Under the pieces are notes generated by a model. The model worked only from the letters and a program-made list of their open reading frames with translations, made no database searches and was not told the origin of the DNA. A DNA stretch of 64,000 nt, taken from positions 2,482,001 through 2,546,000 of the forward strand of contig NC_088308.1 in assembly GCF_910592395.1 (NCBI RefSeq), written 5' to 3'. Both the position numbers and the translations under genes were made by a program. This DNA is from Lineus longissimus. Lineage: Eukaryota > Nemertea > Pilidiophora > Heteronemertea > Lineidae. Positions 25,277 to 39,344 of this stretch are shown here, one piece after another (the stretch's first letter is position 1; every line of letters begins with the position of its first letter).

Positions 25277-28200
25277 TCGAAACGTTCGACGCGACATCCC
25301 AAGGTATACATCTTTACTAAGTTTTGTTTTCACTTGATAAACTCATGGCGGTACTGGAAACACAAGGACCGGTTACATAAAGATGCTACAAAAAGGTGGC
25401 GTGGTGCCGGTGGGCGTGATATCCATTTCTTCCGTTTCACTTACGATACAGATGCTTGCGTTTGGGATATCATCACCGTGTCAAAAGTGTCAAAGGAAGG
25501 TTTTAGATCATACATGTACATGTGTGTCAATGAGGAGCGTCGGTCTTGGGATATCAAACGACCAATAAGTTCCCAGCAATGCCTGTTCGTTTGGAAGACG
25601 AACGGCAGGATACCATATTTGCTTTACTTTACTGGCGATAGATGGCAAAAAGGGATGCCGGATGCAAATGTAAATTTTAAATTCTGATCATTCAAATCAA
25701 AATTCTCTTGGTCCTTGAGGTCGCAATAATTTTGCCTTCTGTTGATGCAATCACTCACGGCGAAATGTGTGCCGCAAAGCAAATATACCCTAACAAGGTG
25801 TTTGACAGGGGCTTTTCAGAAGAAGAGTAAATGGCGAAAGTATTCCCCACCGGGCAGAGCAATGCCTGCATTTTGAGTTCAGTTGTTGTGGGTGCGTTAA
25901 GCTCACTCAGAGTTGAGATGATAGAGTACAAATAAATGTCGCGTCTCCTTTTAGTTGGTTTACATGGACGCTTTTCTGCGTGATGTAATGGCAGAGGATG
26001 ATGGGATTAAACAAACCATTTTAGCTTTGGATGACGTGCAATGCCAGTGGCAGGAGTAAACTTCTGGCTATATGCTGATCGAAGCTTTTCGTGTAAGATT
26101 ACAGTTGAAGCTCTATAAAAAGTCAAATCGTGTCTAAAACTGTATCCTCATCTGTTTTGGTTTTTGATTTGAAAGCAAAGCAATTTATGTACATGTATCA
26201 TCAGTTGTAACATATACCACTGGTATAATCTACAAAGCCCTCTCTCCATAGTGTGAACGCTGGCGTTCCCGTAAACCAACTAATAAGATCGACGAAAAAT
26301 ATCTTTATCTTGCCTTTCGTTACGCAATAACATTCTTCTTCTTGTTCCCCCAGTTTTGTGTTTTATCTCATGCACCTGGATGTTGTCATGAGTCATGCAT
26401 TCACTTGTCAGTGGTGATGTGATGTGATTTTGCCATTTGAACAAGTCGTAGGCCTATATAACTATCTTTTTCTCTCTTTCTTGTTCTGCACGTTTCACAA
26501 GCAGTTATCATAAAAAATGTACAGTTTTTGAGGAATTTTCATATAGGCTGCAGTTCAGTTGATGTACATGTGATGCATGTGATGCTCAATTTTTATGTGC
26601 ATTGTGCTTTTAGGCAGTACAGTGTTACTGCATTGGTGTGATAAGTTTCCGACGATGACTTTGAAGCTATCACGTGTTGGCATTTTTTCATTGATGGGAA
26701 ATTTGATATTCGACTATTTGGTCCTCGTGAGGAAGTAACCGCTGAATGCTGGCGTTATATCATCAATTGAACTGTAGCCGACAGCAGTTGATCCTCCTGA
26801 AATCTTCCCACCTTTTGCCAAACTGTATTTATTAGCCAGTGCCAAAAGCTCGAACCACGACTTCTTCGGAGGGTCGAGATTTTACTCAGACAACATTGTT
26901 TACCTAACCAGCTTAACCTACTTCAATGGATCATTCATAACTGTGTCAATTGAAACAGTTTACTCTGATTGGATAACAAACATTCTGATCGAATTGAATG
27001 CCCGTTTTAACACGCAATTAACACATTTTATAAAAGCTTTTCTTCATCAATCTTTAAACATTATATAGTATACTATCAACTCATCTTCTATGTTCCATGT
27101 CAAAATGGTCAAGCTGTAAAATCCTACGCAACAGTGAATCATACGCATGCTCAAAATGACTCCGCACGTGATATTTGATACTCGATTTTCATTGGTCAAT
27201 TCTGAAGACAAGTTTCGGTCATACATGTACATAGTCGCGTCGATATCAGTGTAACGTTTTTCCGTGTTTTCCATCATTACTTGGGAATGGAGAAAGACCC
27301 GTGTTTCTCTGTTTCTCCTTACTAAAAATACAATGTAATGGGGTCTTGCTGACTGTCGTATCGAAACACTAGAAGGAATATGAGGACCAACCAAAAAGGT
27401 TACACCGGTGTTGGTATTTAATGGATTACCGAAAAAAACGTTCTAACTTTTTGCCAGATTTTGACTAGAGAGATAGGAGCGCACTGGCTCCGTGTCGAAA
27501 AAATATGAAAACATTTCATACGCATAATATACGCTATTTGCGCGTTTTCTGTATAAAAAAAGGTTTCCAGTTCAATAGATATGCCGATAATACTGCATAT
27601 ATGATATCGACATCACTGTTTGAAATGGACGTCCTTCAATGCTGCCGTGATCATTTTGGCATGGACATCTTCGCCTTTTCTTCCATGTCAATCTATAAAT
27701 AGTGCACAAGCGTTTGTGGTGAAACAGTTCTTTAAGTGAAAAATGTCACATATTATGCACATCGTAGTTTCATCTTAAACAAAGCCATAGACAGTGTGCA
27801 ATAGTTCTAGGGAATGCCACGGTCTTGCGCCTGTTTAGGGTGAGAACGACGCGAAGATTTGCGACTTTGGCCAGTCTTGGTTGTACCGTATTTTTGTAAC
27901 CATTAGTATAGTGAGGACTATTTTTCTCTAAATTACTTTAACATTTGTAATTCAAAATATTGTATAGTTTTCATATTTCGCTGTATCTTGTTTAATGCTG
28001 TTGGGTCAGGTTCTGTAATCGTCCTGTGATAAAATTAATACGAAAGATGGCGTACCACAATTTCATAGTTCGGTTGCTCCACGGTATTGGTAAAACTGGT
28101 TCTACCACAACAATAACAACAACACCATGGCTACAAACCAAACTAGACTGATCGGCGCCCCCTCCCCACTCTCTTTGGGACCGTTCAGAAACATCGTGTA

Positions 28201-31200
28201 GCTGAAACTAAATATGGCGTGGCTGATCCTGAGGGAGGGATAATTCATCATGTGAATTTGGGGATTAGATATTGTGAGGTGATCATGATTTGGGCCTTGT
28301 AAAATAATCTTTCCCATGCTGCACAACAGTAATAACGAAAATAAGAAATACCAAATGTTTTTGAGGAGAATTCTTGCTATTGTAGATTTGACAAGCATAT
28401 TATTGAAAACACTTCGATTTGTTCTTGCCTTCGTTGACATCCCGTACAACCAAGGCATTCTGAACTGTCTAGGTTGATAAAAGCCTTCGCCGCCTAATCT
28501 GGTGTAATCAACAAAAGTTGCTTTATCTAATTGCATAACTCTTTCATATTCTATAAATATGCCTGAATTTACGAAAAAACAACTGGTTTTAGCCGATCGT
28601 ATTTGAATTCACACTGTATGTGCTGTCCAAACAATTAGTGTCAATCAATACTTCTTTCTCATACCTCATTAATAGTTACTTGAAAAACATTGTAAAGGCC
28701 TCACGTGTGTACCTGAAGTGTTTTGGAATAACCCAACAAAAGAAGTACAAAATGGCAAATGTCAATTTCTGGCCTTACTCGCACAAGCATGATATGGTTG
28801 ACAATAGTTGTATATGTACATTGACATGGCCATGGACTGGTCTTACTGTATAGTCCCGTGGCCATGTATCATACCTACTGAAGTTGAAATCCACAGGAAG
28901 TCTATGGAAAGCAGTTTCAAATCACGAACTGGTAAACGTGTATCGAGTCTAAGAGAGTGAAAAAATTAACTTTTCTAATGATTGTGAAAAAGAAGCAATT
29001 TCAAAAAATTTCGACAACGAAACATCACCAACCTTTTGGACTTCTTTAATGTGAAAAGATTCCGTATCCTTCAGGTGTGCATCAAACTACGTTTTTAAAT
29101 GTGCTAATTTTAATGGGATATTAATTTCTTTTCAAATAATGGGTCAGACTGACTGGCAATGCACAAAGCTTTCATTTCTGTGTCATGCGGCAACCTTTTT
29201 CTGGGCTCCAAATCTATGCTAAGACGCTCCTTCCAACTGTTGTTAACGTGGCTGTGAACGCTGGACGATAACACACGGCCGAGGAATACTTTTAACACAA
29301 CGCGGGTTTTCAGTTTTTTTAAATCAACAACAACAAATGCACTTCAGAGGGACCAATGTCTTCTGTTCTCATCGCGTCACAATTGGTACGATGCGCATTT
29401 CAGCCACGAGAAAATGTCATATCAGGTCAAACATTCAGATTCTCAGCCATTTTTCTATGATCGTAAAATATCTGGCGACTTAGCATCAAAGAGGTTGCCC
29501 TTGTTGAGGAGGCTGCCTTGCCGGTCGTGTTCAACCCTTCATCAGTTCGGGAATACGAGTATACATTCTTGTCTTGTTTTATGTGTTATATCACTTGCTT
29601 CAAACTAGTTCAGCCGATCTTTGCTGGTGTATGCTTTTAGGCATGTTGAGTAAACTAGGCTATATCTCCCTGGTAGCTTTTAAACTAGCGTATTGGCCGG
29701 GGCTCGCCGAGCATTATCAACAAGGTGCAATGATGAAGATTTGAAAATGAGTGTTGTTCATTAAGGGGACATTCCTGTTTGTAAAATATGAGCTCATGGA
29801 GATGACTGTGGGTATGGTTGCCATTTTAATCAAAATTTATATTAAATTCAAAACTTGTGTCAGCGTTCAAAGATTGATGTTTTTGGTTGAAGTGCGTTTT
29901 TTTCCATGCTGTGCATGGATGATTCGAAAAGCGAAGCCGAGAGAGAAGTGAACTGCTGACAGAAACCTGGCGCAAAATTGATCAGTTTTTTAAAGCTTTT
30001 TCATAAAGAATGTACAGTGTATGTACAATGCATGTCTGTACGAACAAGTACTTTCTATCACTATTTCGAAGGCTGCTGCTAAGCACTGCTTTCATCGGCG
30101 CAGTGTTAAAACAATGTACATGCAGTGGTTGCTATATACAGTCCTTATTCATTTTCCAAGATTCTTTCGAGTTTGATCCGGTCATGAAACGTACAAACTA
30201 AAGTCGAAATTGACTAAGAACAGAGTCAATTGGTGTTTCCTATAAGCACCAAAACATGCCACATGTCCCTTCAAAGTCGCCTTTGTCTTAGTACAATCAC
30301 CCACCTTCACCAAGCCTTCACATTTATGAATATTGTCATTTTCTACGTCTTTCGATATGCTTTTTTATCATCCACAAGGTATATTGTTTTAACCTAAACG
30401 TGTTCACTGTTACACCAAATTGTACACAGTAATGTTCGTCTTCTTTTTATATCTATATATATGTAATATATGACGAATTTTTCGATTATTAAACTTCATG
30501 CATATTGTAATTTGCATACGACTTTGAGTGTTCATGCATTTCCTGTTGACGGCACGGCTTGGGTCACATGGAGTGTCTGTTATTGTCAAAAGGAAGGTCA
30601 ACGGAGGTTGACGGTTTGCACACTCCATCTAACGAACTCCAAAAAAAGAAACACGATCGAAGGAATGGTCTCCCAAGTCCCAAATCTGTTCCAAATTGGG
30701 AACGGGTATATTTCGTACATAACGAGCACAAAATGCAAGTTTTGTCCATTATACTAGTATTTATGCGAGATTTCTGACCCAAGCAGGCCAAGTACCTTTC
30801 AGCAGATGTTACATCCACTTTATCATCCTAACTATCTTCCAGCATCACCGATGCCCGATTTTGCTAATGATGCAAGAAATACGAGTAGACATCGGCTCAA
30901 TCAATGTTAATTATTTCTATTCTGTACGCTGCAACTGAAATTAGAACATGCGTCAATTGGTCAGAGGTTATCACACGTAACGGGTTCGTCAAGGAAGTAC
31001 GCTGAAGGTCCCAGATCGAGGCAAATTCGGTGTTCATCGGCTGCTGCACATCGTTTTCTGCTTGCATGGAGATGACGATTGTCGTCTGAGCTCAAATGAA
31101 CACTACTTTTAAGGTTAAAGTTTACAATAGTCCGAATGTAACTTGTAGATAACCACAGTTTTATTTTTTAAAACTTTCTTTGGAGTGATAGCTATACATT

Positions 31201-32637
31201 TTCCTCAGTTTGGTAATGGATAATCATAACAACCTGTGCGAGCAGATCACCGAATGGAAAAATACAACTGGTAATTGAGAACTATTAAGAAAGGTAAGTC
31301 TTTAGTTCATTTTCCAAGTACCACGAGCTGACATGTCTTGATATGGCAGTATATTCACTGTGGCTCCGGTTTCTGCCTACCTTCCATTACAAATCACAAT
31401 TTTCTTACAGGGCAAATCAAAAATGTCCCATGTGACGCTCAGCTTTGGTGTAGCACCACCCTTACGCTCAAATAATGGAGTTTGTTTAGTGTATGCAATG
31501 ACGAAAACGCATTTTTGGGTCCCCTGTGGATAAAACTGCTGCCAGGTGCCACTGTTCCTCTGCATGCAGTGTATACCATGGTTACGTTAACGGCACCCAG
31601 TTGTTGGGATTTCACTGCAAAAAGCTAGTCGTGGTATATAGTCAGGCGAATATTTCGAGAAAATTGAGTTTCTCACGTTTTCGGAGCTAATATTTGTTGA
31701 CTTTCGCAAATAGGTAACGATTCCTGTAAGTCCTAGCTATGATCTCAGTGTAAAACATTGGTCTTGGTTTTCCTGATGCATCTCCCATTAGCCTCATTCT
31801 GTGTTATGTGCATTATCTTACCATGGCACTCGGCCATTTCTCGGAATAGCATTCTAAAGTCGGGTTCTCTCATATATGGATAGTTTCCTTTTTACCAACG
31901 AGTCGTTGGTAAAACCATCCATCGTTGCTAATACCATCCAGAACCTAATGGGTTAATCAACCCCTCTCAAAGAAAAGGAAAACGCAGCTGTAACAACGTC
32001 TCATTTGAGAAGAAAAAGAGAATGATACTTAGATATATATGAGCGTTCACCTGTGTCTTTCATTTACTGATTTTATGTGGATATAAGCCATCTCTGAGGT
32101 AATAACACATCTCTGACAAATCGTTCGGAAATTACACCATTTTCTATGAGTGCATGGGTAATTAAGGAACATTACATGCAAAACAGCAAAGATTAATTTC
32201 ATTATCATGAGTGCCTCGTATATACATATATCATTACACTAACGACGAGTTGAAAATAATCTATACCTGGAACCAGGGCTCCGCTGTTCAATTAAAGCAC
32301 CGTTGTCTCCCAACGGTCGTCTGGCAGTTGAAATATAAATAAGACGTATATACAGTATTCACACGAAAAATGGCTTCCAGCAGGACTGTTAATCTTCCAA
32401 ACAGGATCATGGAAAAATCATTAAACTACCCGAACTAGAAATAGCAATACACGTATGCTGGGTCTTCAAGTAAACTTTAAGGCGGATGGCAGAGGCCCAT
32501 GAGGTGTGGTCATTTTTACCAGGCGCCGTAAGGCGTGAGGTTTTGAAAAGATCTCAACACACAAATGTTCTTCCTCGATGTGACAATGCCTTGTCTCCAG
32601 TCCTTACCATACCCTAGGTTCTGAATCGAGATAGTAC

Positions 32638-32700
32638 ATGTATGTACCAATGGATGCAATGTATGTACCAATGGAGGCAATGTATGTACCAATGGAGGCA
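32638..32700. repeat. 21-base minisatellite, three units
   Basis: Three head-to-tail units of 21 bases (32638-32658, 32659-32679, 32680-32700) have the core ATGTATGTACCAATGG(A)GGCA. The second and third units are identical and the first differs at one base. The array ends 74 bases before the start codon of locus B, so it lies in its presumed leader intron or promoter. Because 21 is a multiple of three, it creates spurious repetitive open frames on both strands. Confidence 0.93.
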
Positions 32701-32774
32701 ATTTCACGTATTCCTACAGTGGTACATGTAGTTCTTCACAGACCAGCTTGTCTAATGTTTATATTTCAAGGAAG

Positions 32775-34118
32775 ATGCCTTTGGACACAAGCAACAACCA
32801 GCTCTTCAAAGTCTTCCGGACGAAACGGCTGATCCTGGACCCATTCTTCATTATCATCGGTGTCTCATGCTGCGTTCTTGCTGCACTATATCTTGAAAAT
32901 ATGTAAGTATAAGGCAGTATCATCCATATAAGGCAGTCATCCACAAAGGAAAAGTAATGATTCTGACTAATACGCCTGAATTATCTCATACTCATAGCGA
33001 CACAGAGAGCAGGTGGTTATCTTGCTGCTGGATTGTCAACCTCAATGTTTCAATTCCCTTGAGTGATGAGCCAGGAACGACACATATCATAAAAGGTATT
33101 TTCCTTACCAGTTCTACGGGATCGTTAATTACCAATACATACACGTATTATTCTATTCAAAAGCAACACTTTGTCCTAAGGTGAATGAAATACACTTTCT
33201 TTGCTTTTGAACATATTTATCCAGTCTGGAGTGAATTTCGAGAATTTTGCTATTTCTAATTTAGGTAAATAAATGTATTTTCTCATCAATCGGTGATTTA
33301 AGGTATGCCCGTGTCGGTGTGTCACTCCTGGCTGCTTGCTGGACTGTTGGTGCTATCAGTATGCTCTGTATGCACAGTCAACCGCCAGAGACAGGGGTGG
33401 TCACCAGCAAACCAGAGGAAGAGCAGCAACAGATCGTCCAAGAGGCCAATGTTGACATCGTAAGTAACGTAGGTCGAACATGAACGGGGGTCAAGGGAGC
33501 ATGAAGTGGTATAAAGGAGATAATGTGCAGATTGATACTCATACTTACTTGATATTTTGGGGGCTGGCTTGAATATTCAGAAATGGTCTTAGATCGGAGA
33601 TAAACTAGAATAAATAAACAAGGCACTGAACAGGTTGAGTTGTAATTCTAAAAAGTCTTGGTCAGAGAATATCCATGATTGTAATAGAAAATACGCCAAA
33701 AACTATCATTTACAGATGTTGCGCTAGATTCAGTTCCATTTAAAGTTTCTTGCAATTGTCAAAACGATCATGACCAAGAAGTAGGTTGTATACATGTAGT
33801 AGCTTTATGGTTAAATGAAGCATATGTTCTGTGCCACCGATTCTGATTGCTTATTAATTGGCTGAGTTGATTCTCGTTACGCACCATTTGCTAAATCGTC
33901 CCAAGGAAGCCATAATCGATATAACGTTTGCTCAAAAACCTTTATTTCTTTAAGTGATACAAACATTTCTAGCTCGAATCACGTTAACTGTCACCAGTTC
34001 ATATTGGTTCATGTATGTTAGTACTGATTCAGGATAGACCAATTCCATGGTCAAGTTCAAGTCAACGTGCGTGCACATCCTTGACAATATTTCAATTCTT
34101 TTTCAGACCGTGCTCTAG
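32775..34118 (+). CDS. two-helix membrane protein family, locus B
   Basis: Predicted 98-residue membrane protein of unknown function in three coding exons: 32775-32902, 33303-33459 and 34107-34118. The N-terminus MPLDTSNNQLF and basic FRTKRL are followed by LDP and a first helix (about residues 22-40), ending YLEN. A phase-2 intron (GTAAGT; acceptor TTTAAG) splits the next codon, giving M. Then YARVGV and a second helix (about 49-66) lead to a Gln/Glu-rich tail ending VDI. The third exon adds only TVL before TAG; it has a good polypyrimidine acceptor (TTCTTTTTCAG) but is tiny, so it is the weakest part. The ATG lies just after an AG, implying a spliced 5' leader. Positive-inside logic puts both termini in the cytosol. 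Exon 1 and exon 2 are confirmed by close paralogues C and D. Confidence 0.8.
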
Positions 34119-34146
34119 GACATGACATAGATAGAGTTGTCAATAC

Positions 34147-34360
34147 GCAGGTTTCGCAACCCTCACGAAGAGCTACGAACGACGAAGTGAAATGTAATGA
34201 ACTTTGGACAACTTTTTTTTTAATCCCCGATTCCTCGCTGTACAACTAAGTATAGAAGACGACTTACGGATATCTCCTTTTCGGAATAAGCGCATCTCTT
34301 GATGACTCAACAGACCTTCGTTATTTGTTCTTCGTCGCTCGCGGAGTTTCGAAACCTGCC
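34147..34360. mobile_element. MITE copy 3 (best preserved), TA target site
   Basis: Terminal inverted repeats of about 40 bases flank a noncoding core. The left reads GCAGGTTTCGCAACCC then ACGAAGAGCTACGAAC; the right is its imperfect reverse complement, ending GAGTTTCGAAACCTGCC. TA is found immediately outside both ends (one base in from the left repeat edge), consistent with the TA duplication of Tc1/mariner-type elements. Length is about 214 bases, with no open frame that could encode transposase, so this is a nonautonomous element. Confidence 0.75.
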
Positions 34361-36814
34361 TATGGCGGACAGCGAACGATGGACCAAGACAGTGGCCGTC
34401 GTGCAAATTATATCGTCGAGGACCGAATGACTCTAAATTACAATGGAATCCAGCTGTCTTCGTAAAGATTCGTTAGAACCTATTTCTGAGGAAGCCGTAA
34501 CATACACAGATGCAGTACCAACATTGTGTCAATGACTAGCGAAAAAACCAAATGCGCACAATAAGTTTTCAAAAGGAGTTTGACTGATCACCCACAAAAG
34601 CGACCAGCTCTGCCGTGGCAGTATCATGAGCGGACTCCTTTTTTACGTTAATGTTTGGAACAAAGAATGATTAGAATACTAGCAGCCAGTTGAGAAGCCT
34701 ACATGTATTTCATTTGGCACGTTTGTAAAATACATGTCGTATTGATGTCAATAGCCGGGGTAATAATGTGACGCTCTGTGGGCGATGAAACTGCATTGGA
34801 CATGGAGCTATAATCTTATTGTTATCATTATCATTATCAATCAATGTATGTATCAAAATCAGCGACAATTACTGACAATAAGCAGCCTCTTTGCTGTCCT
34901 TATCTCTTTTTTCGACATAAGACACTGCATACCACTGTCGCCCTTTCACTCTAACTATATGCAACTTGTATATCTCACTTCCGGAATCCTGCACTCATTT
35001 TCCCAAGACTTCGACAACACAGAATGAAGAGTCCTGCGTCGTCGATATACAATTTCAGGAAGCACTTTATAACCAAGTTTTTGTCTTGTACAACTTGTCA
35101 GAAGCGTTAGACATGTTAGAGATTGTCTTCAGCGGGGAGAGATACTTTGCGTCTATGTCCTCCGCGTGTTGTCAGTGTTTTGACAGTGTGCATCTGTGCA
35201 CAACCAATAACTTTTCTACATACATGTACTAGTAGTGTTGTAAACACTTGTCTTGAACGCGTACGTCATGTCTGTGTAACTGTGGTATGGAATGATGTAC
35301 ATTGCATGTACCGTAACATATGTTGCATTTTGTAAGTTGCGAATAAAGTATTGTTAAAGTGGTAGACTAAATTCCAATGCTTCTTTTCGAGGTTTTTAAG
35401 AATAACCTTGGAACTGTTGCTTCAAGAGATATCTTACAGCTTTCCTAGTTCCCCCAGTGGAATCGTTCATCGAACTTGGCATCAGTTCTTATCAATTTTG
35501 CCCTGTGGGGTATCACTATACAACGCGCAGAACAGTAAAGAAAATACTACTACACGATGACTTACGCACTTGTGCCTCATGGTTAAGTCAAGCACCAATC
35601 AGTTTAAGGCAATACGATCAATACTATGTATTCAGTTTCGCTTGAGGAAAAAGCAGCCTTCAGTGATGGCGGTCGGCTCGTATGCCACACGGGGACCAAT
35701 CGATGCATCGGTTAAGCGTTTGGTTGTAGTAGGTGCCGATCGCTCCAGCACAGTTTTGCATTACGGGGTACGTTACGTCTCTTTGAGAGGAGGAAAGTGG
35801 TGCCATCCATGTGTAACCAAAGGCTATTGGTTCAATTTGCTGATCCCATGATATGGGGTGAATTGATAGGCTCGCAGTCCAGTTGGGGTTGAGTGGGAGA
35901 CAATCTGGCCGATCGCCCTAGCACTGATTCGCAATATACGTATATATACGACGTATGTTGGTCCGGTTCTTTAATTGATGTGGTCTTACTTATTGTACCT
36001 TGCATATAAATATTCCTCTTGAGGTTAGGTACGTGCCTTAACTGTTTGACAGCAGAGACGCCAATCCCTTAACAGCACACAGATAGTTTAGCAGCTAAAA
36101 TTCAGTTTACCGATTATGCCAAGGCATCATTCTATCAAGCCAGATGTCAAGATTGAAGGTGCGGAGTGGCCGCCCCTCCATCTCCGCTGGGATGGATATA
36201 AGTAATCAATAATAAAATGACGGCCTTTGCATGGGTACTATCAGCGACAACGTGATATACCATCGCTGGTTGATAAAAATATCTGCGAGCAGGTCGTGCA
36301 AAATAACAGATTAAAACATATAGTGACACTGGTCTATATTAAACTCATCCGCTGTTAAATTGATAAATCGATGACGTTGCCTAGAATGAGATTTTCAGAA
36401 ACAATCATGGGAATAAACCGTCCACAGCGGAAAATGTCGATGATGCAATGCACTAGGTCGATGTACACAAAAACATACAAAAAATGATTTCGTGGCCGTG
36501 GTTACTAGAATTAAGAAATACAAACTTCAATGAAATCCGACCAGTAGTTGGCGCTAGAGAGCCCAACTGATGCTGACATAACATTTACGAATGGACTTAA
36601 AAGAAGGAGTGAATTAATGAAACCGCGAACGGCGACATCGAAATATCATTGAAAGTGACAGTATAAGAGACAGTAAATCACACTAATGAGTGAGAACACC
36701 AAATTGCATGCGCTCAAAGATAATGAAGACTGTTGGGACTAACCGCGCGGATGGAGCTCAGTGCAATTATTTTTTAAATTATTTCTACTGTCTGAGATTA
36801 CATTTAAGTCGTCG

Positions 36815-37200
36815 TCTACTGTTCGGGTCGCTCAGAGTGGATCATTCGATTGAGCTGTAAGGTTCAGCGACTCGCTAGGATAACGATGACCGAAGAAAGA
36901 ACGCTTGGATGAAAAGAGCAAGATACGCCTTTGATTCAAGTTTAATCGACATTGCTACTGTTTGGATCGTTTGACTGCAATATGGGGCTCAGCGACGCCA
37001 TGACTGCAACCGAAGAACTGGGATATGTTTTGTTTTAGTTCGTAGAAAGAGAGATAAATATTTTAAATTACAATGCTACTGTTCGTTGGTAGATATCATT
37101 CGACTGATCTACAAGGTTCAACAGCGTGCAACTTATAGCGAGGCGTGCAACGGAATACTTCGGATTGAAAGATCTATGCTCACAAAGGTAAAGAGTAAAA
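36815..37200. repeat. decayed tandem repeat, about 120-140 base unit
   Basis: Three unit starts are visible by their shared CTACTGTT words at about 36816, 36955 and 37076. Each is followed by GG(G)TC or GAT(C/A), a TTCGA(T/C)TG(A)-like block, and GG(T/C)TCA(G/A)C(G/A). Units one and two also share ACCGAAGAA. The copies are heavily diverged, and the period differs between the first and second gaps (about 139 and 121). Confidence 0.5.
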
Positions 37201-38360
37201 CTCGACACGTGACAAAGGATTATGCCTTGGTCTCCAAAGGCCTAGGTTTAGCAAAAGACATTTCTGCTATGGTCTCGCGTGTCAAACGGATTTAATGTTC
37301 GGTACCTGGTACAAAATGTGTTTGAAATCAGAGATAGATAGGGAGCTTACGGAATGTTTACCCAAAAAATTCTATCATAACCGCCCATGCAGCCTGCCCG
37401 CTGCCGTGTTGCACCCGGGGTGCGGCTGCATTTAACTTAAATCAACTTACGATGCCCAGCTCGTAAAGCAGAAATTTGAATGGAGCATAAGGAGTGATTG
37501 ATGTAGTCCGACTACAGCATTCTGAGTAACTCTATTAAGGCAGGAGAGTGACGTGTACGTTAATGCAATGCTCTCGCATGCGCGAAAGGATATGTTGGAT
37601 ATGCCATACGGTAAAGGTAGTCTGTTTTGGCGTAGAATGTGATCACCCTCGGGAATAGGGAATGTTATTATCAAATCCTGGATATGACAGTGTTTCACTG
37701 GATACACTAGAAGGTAAGGTGTACATGTATATGTGTTGCTAAATTTCGTTCAGCTATGGTTCTTTATAGCCTATAGCATCTCCATTAGTATCTCCATTAT
37801 CTCATGTATTGAGGGTTGCCTGTACTTGAGTTTAACCACGTGCTTACAATGTAGCTCAAATTTTATTCTATCAGATTGTAAAGCATAACAATTTGTACAT
37901 TACAAAGCATTATAACCGTGATAACTAATTCTGTTTTTCGCCCTACATGCTGACAGGTTATATCCATGTCGCTCTATTCGCAATAATCTGATAAGACAAC
38001 TGAACTGTGTTGCCAGTAACATGTTTCATTCCACCTAATTGCCAGCGTTTGGTTACTTTTACCACCGCTAAAGGAGCTGCACTCTCAAGGTGACGACCGC
38101 GACTCAGTTCCCTCATTTGATTTCATAACGTGACGAAGAGTTTCTTTCAGCAGTGCTGATCATAATATAATGGTTCGAAACCATCAAGATAGATTTGACC
38201 AATCATCCCCACCACTGTCTGTTGTTGAAATTGAGGTATCAATTAGGCATACATGCTTCCACGGTCCATCCTCACCACATGCGATATAATACGCCATACC
38301 ATTCTTGATACCATCATGACGGTTTCTCCGATCCAGTGCGGTCCCGCTGTTAGGTTTTTG

Positions 38361-38520
38361 CTGTTGCCCATTTCTCACTGTTTCCAAACAATAGACATTA
38401 AGAGAGACCATGAGAGACACTTTTCATTAGGACGAGGCAGAGAGAAACCAATATCGATGTTCCAATAAGCTTTTTTAGCGTTCCCCAAACAATTACGCAA
38501 AACAGTAAGAAATGGAAACA
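38361..38520. repeat. dispersed repeat copy (right-hand part)
   Basis: Matches 15642-15770 in the same orientation through CTGTTTCCAAACAATAG, AGAGAGACCA, ACTTTTCA and GCGTTCCCCAAACAAT-like blocks in the same order, with small indels. It explains the minus-strand open frame at 38184-38420. That frame shares an MVSL..YCLET-like string with the frame at 15342-15695 only because both cross this repeat. Confidence 0.6.
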
Positions 38521-39344
38521 GTCAAACTTGGGAAACCGGCCATGTGAAATATTCAAACCAAGCCGTGGACACATGCGAACATGTTTTGGATTGGAAGTAC
38601 ATGTATAAGAAAAAGCATCACCTCTCAGTGCAAAAGCAATCGTCTACATAAATTCATTCGAATCACAACCAATTTATCCAAAACACTTGATATGATTGAG
38701 GTTGCTTGGCTCCCATGGCTCATAGCTGTCTTTGAAGATCCCCTTCCATTATCTATCGAATGTTTATCTACCATTTAAATCGTGATGGCTTCTCTACGGG
38801 AGTATAGGCAAAATGCTTATGATCATGAAGCTCGAGATATGCCAGTAGAGCTGTTACAGCGTGAGAGTCAAGCTCGAGTAACGGTATTGTGTAGAAATAA
38901 AGGTTTTTGAGCTTTTGAAATTCTTTTAGTGGTTTTTCGGCCAAGAGAATATGCACGCCACAGAGGTTATACCGCAAAATGAAACATGGTATCTTGGTAC
39001 CTATGACACAGATAACATGTTCACAGAAACCATGTTACCTTGTAATCCGTTATGAACATTATTGTACAATTGAATAATCTAGAGGAAATCCCCACATTCA
39101 AATTTCCTTCCGCTCCCCAAACATTGCCGTATGCGTTCTCTTCTTATTCATTAACGGCAAGGCAATAAACATATCTTTTGGAGCTGACTGGGGAGGCTAC
39201 GTCTATCTGCAACCATGGCAACTCGGAGGCATGCTCCGGATAGCTCGAGGTGGTTAACAGCAGTCTATTATGGAGTGGCCAAGACATGTCAGGGGAACAG
39301 AGCTGAATTCTCTGCAGCAAAGCGCCAAAATAAATCACGAACAT

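Larger units (their letters stand above)
17426..32637. other. 15 kb intergenic stretch between loci A and B
   Basis: I find no exon that I can support here. The longest open frames are 21076-21573 (165 codons, no ATG at its first codon), 25268-25687 and 28102-28536 on the minus strand. None shows a known domain or a consistent splice-bounded structure. The stretch contains one MITE copy (25082-25276) and a hairpin at 23447-23504. I searched by eye for further copies of the two-helix family (YLEN-type exon ends followed by GTAAGT, or YA(R/K)VGV exon starts) and saw none. Confidence 0.5.

Noticed and set aside
28102-28536. Minus-strand open frame of 144 codons with hydrophobic stretches
   Set aside because: Hydrophobic runs arise from T/G-rich sequence, including a CAACAACAACA-type tract on the other strand. 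There is no start context, splice structure or family match.
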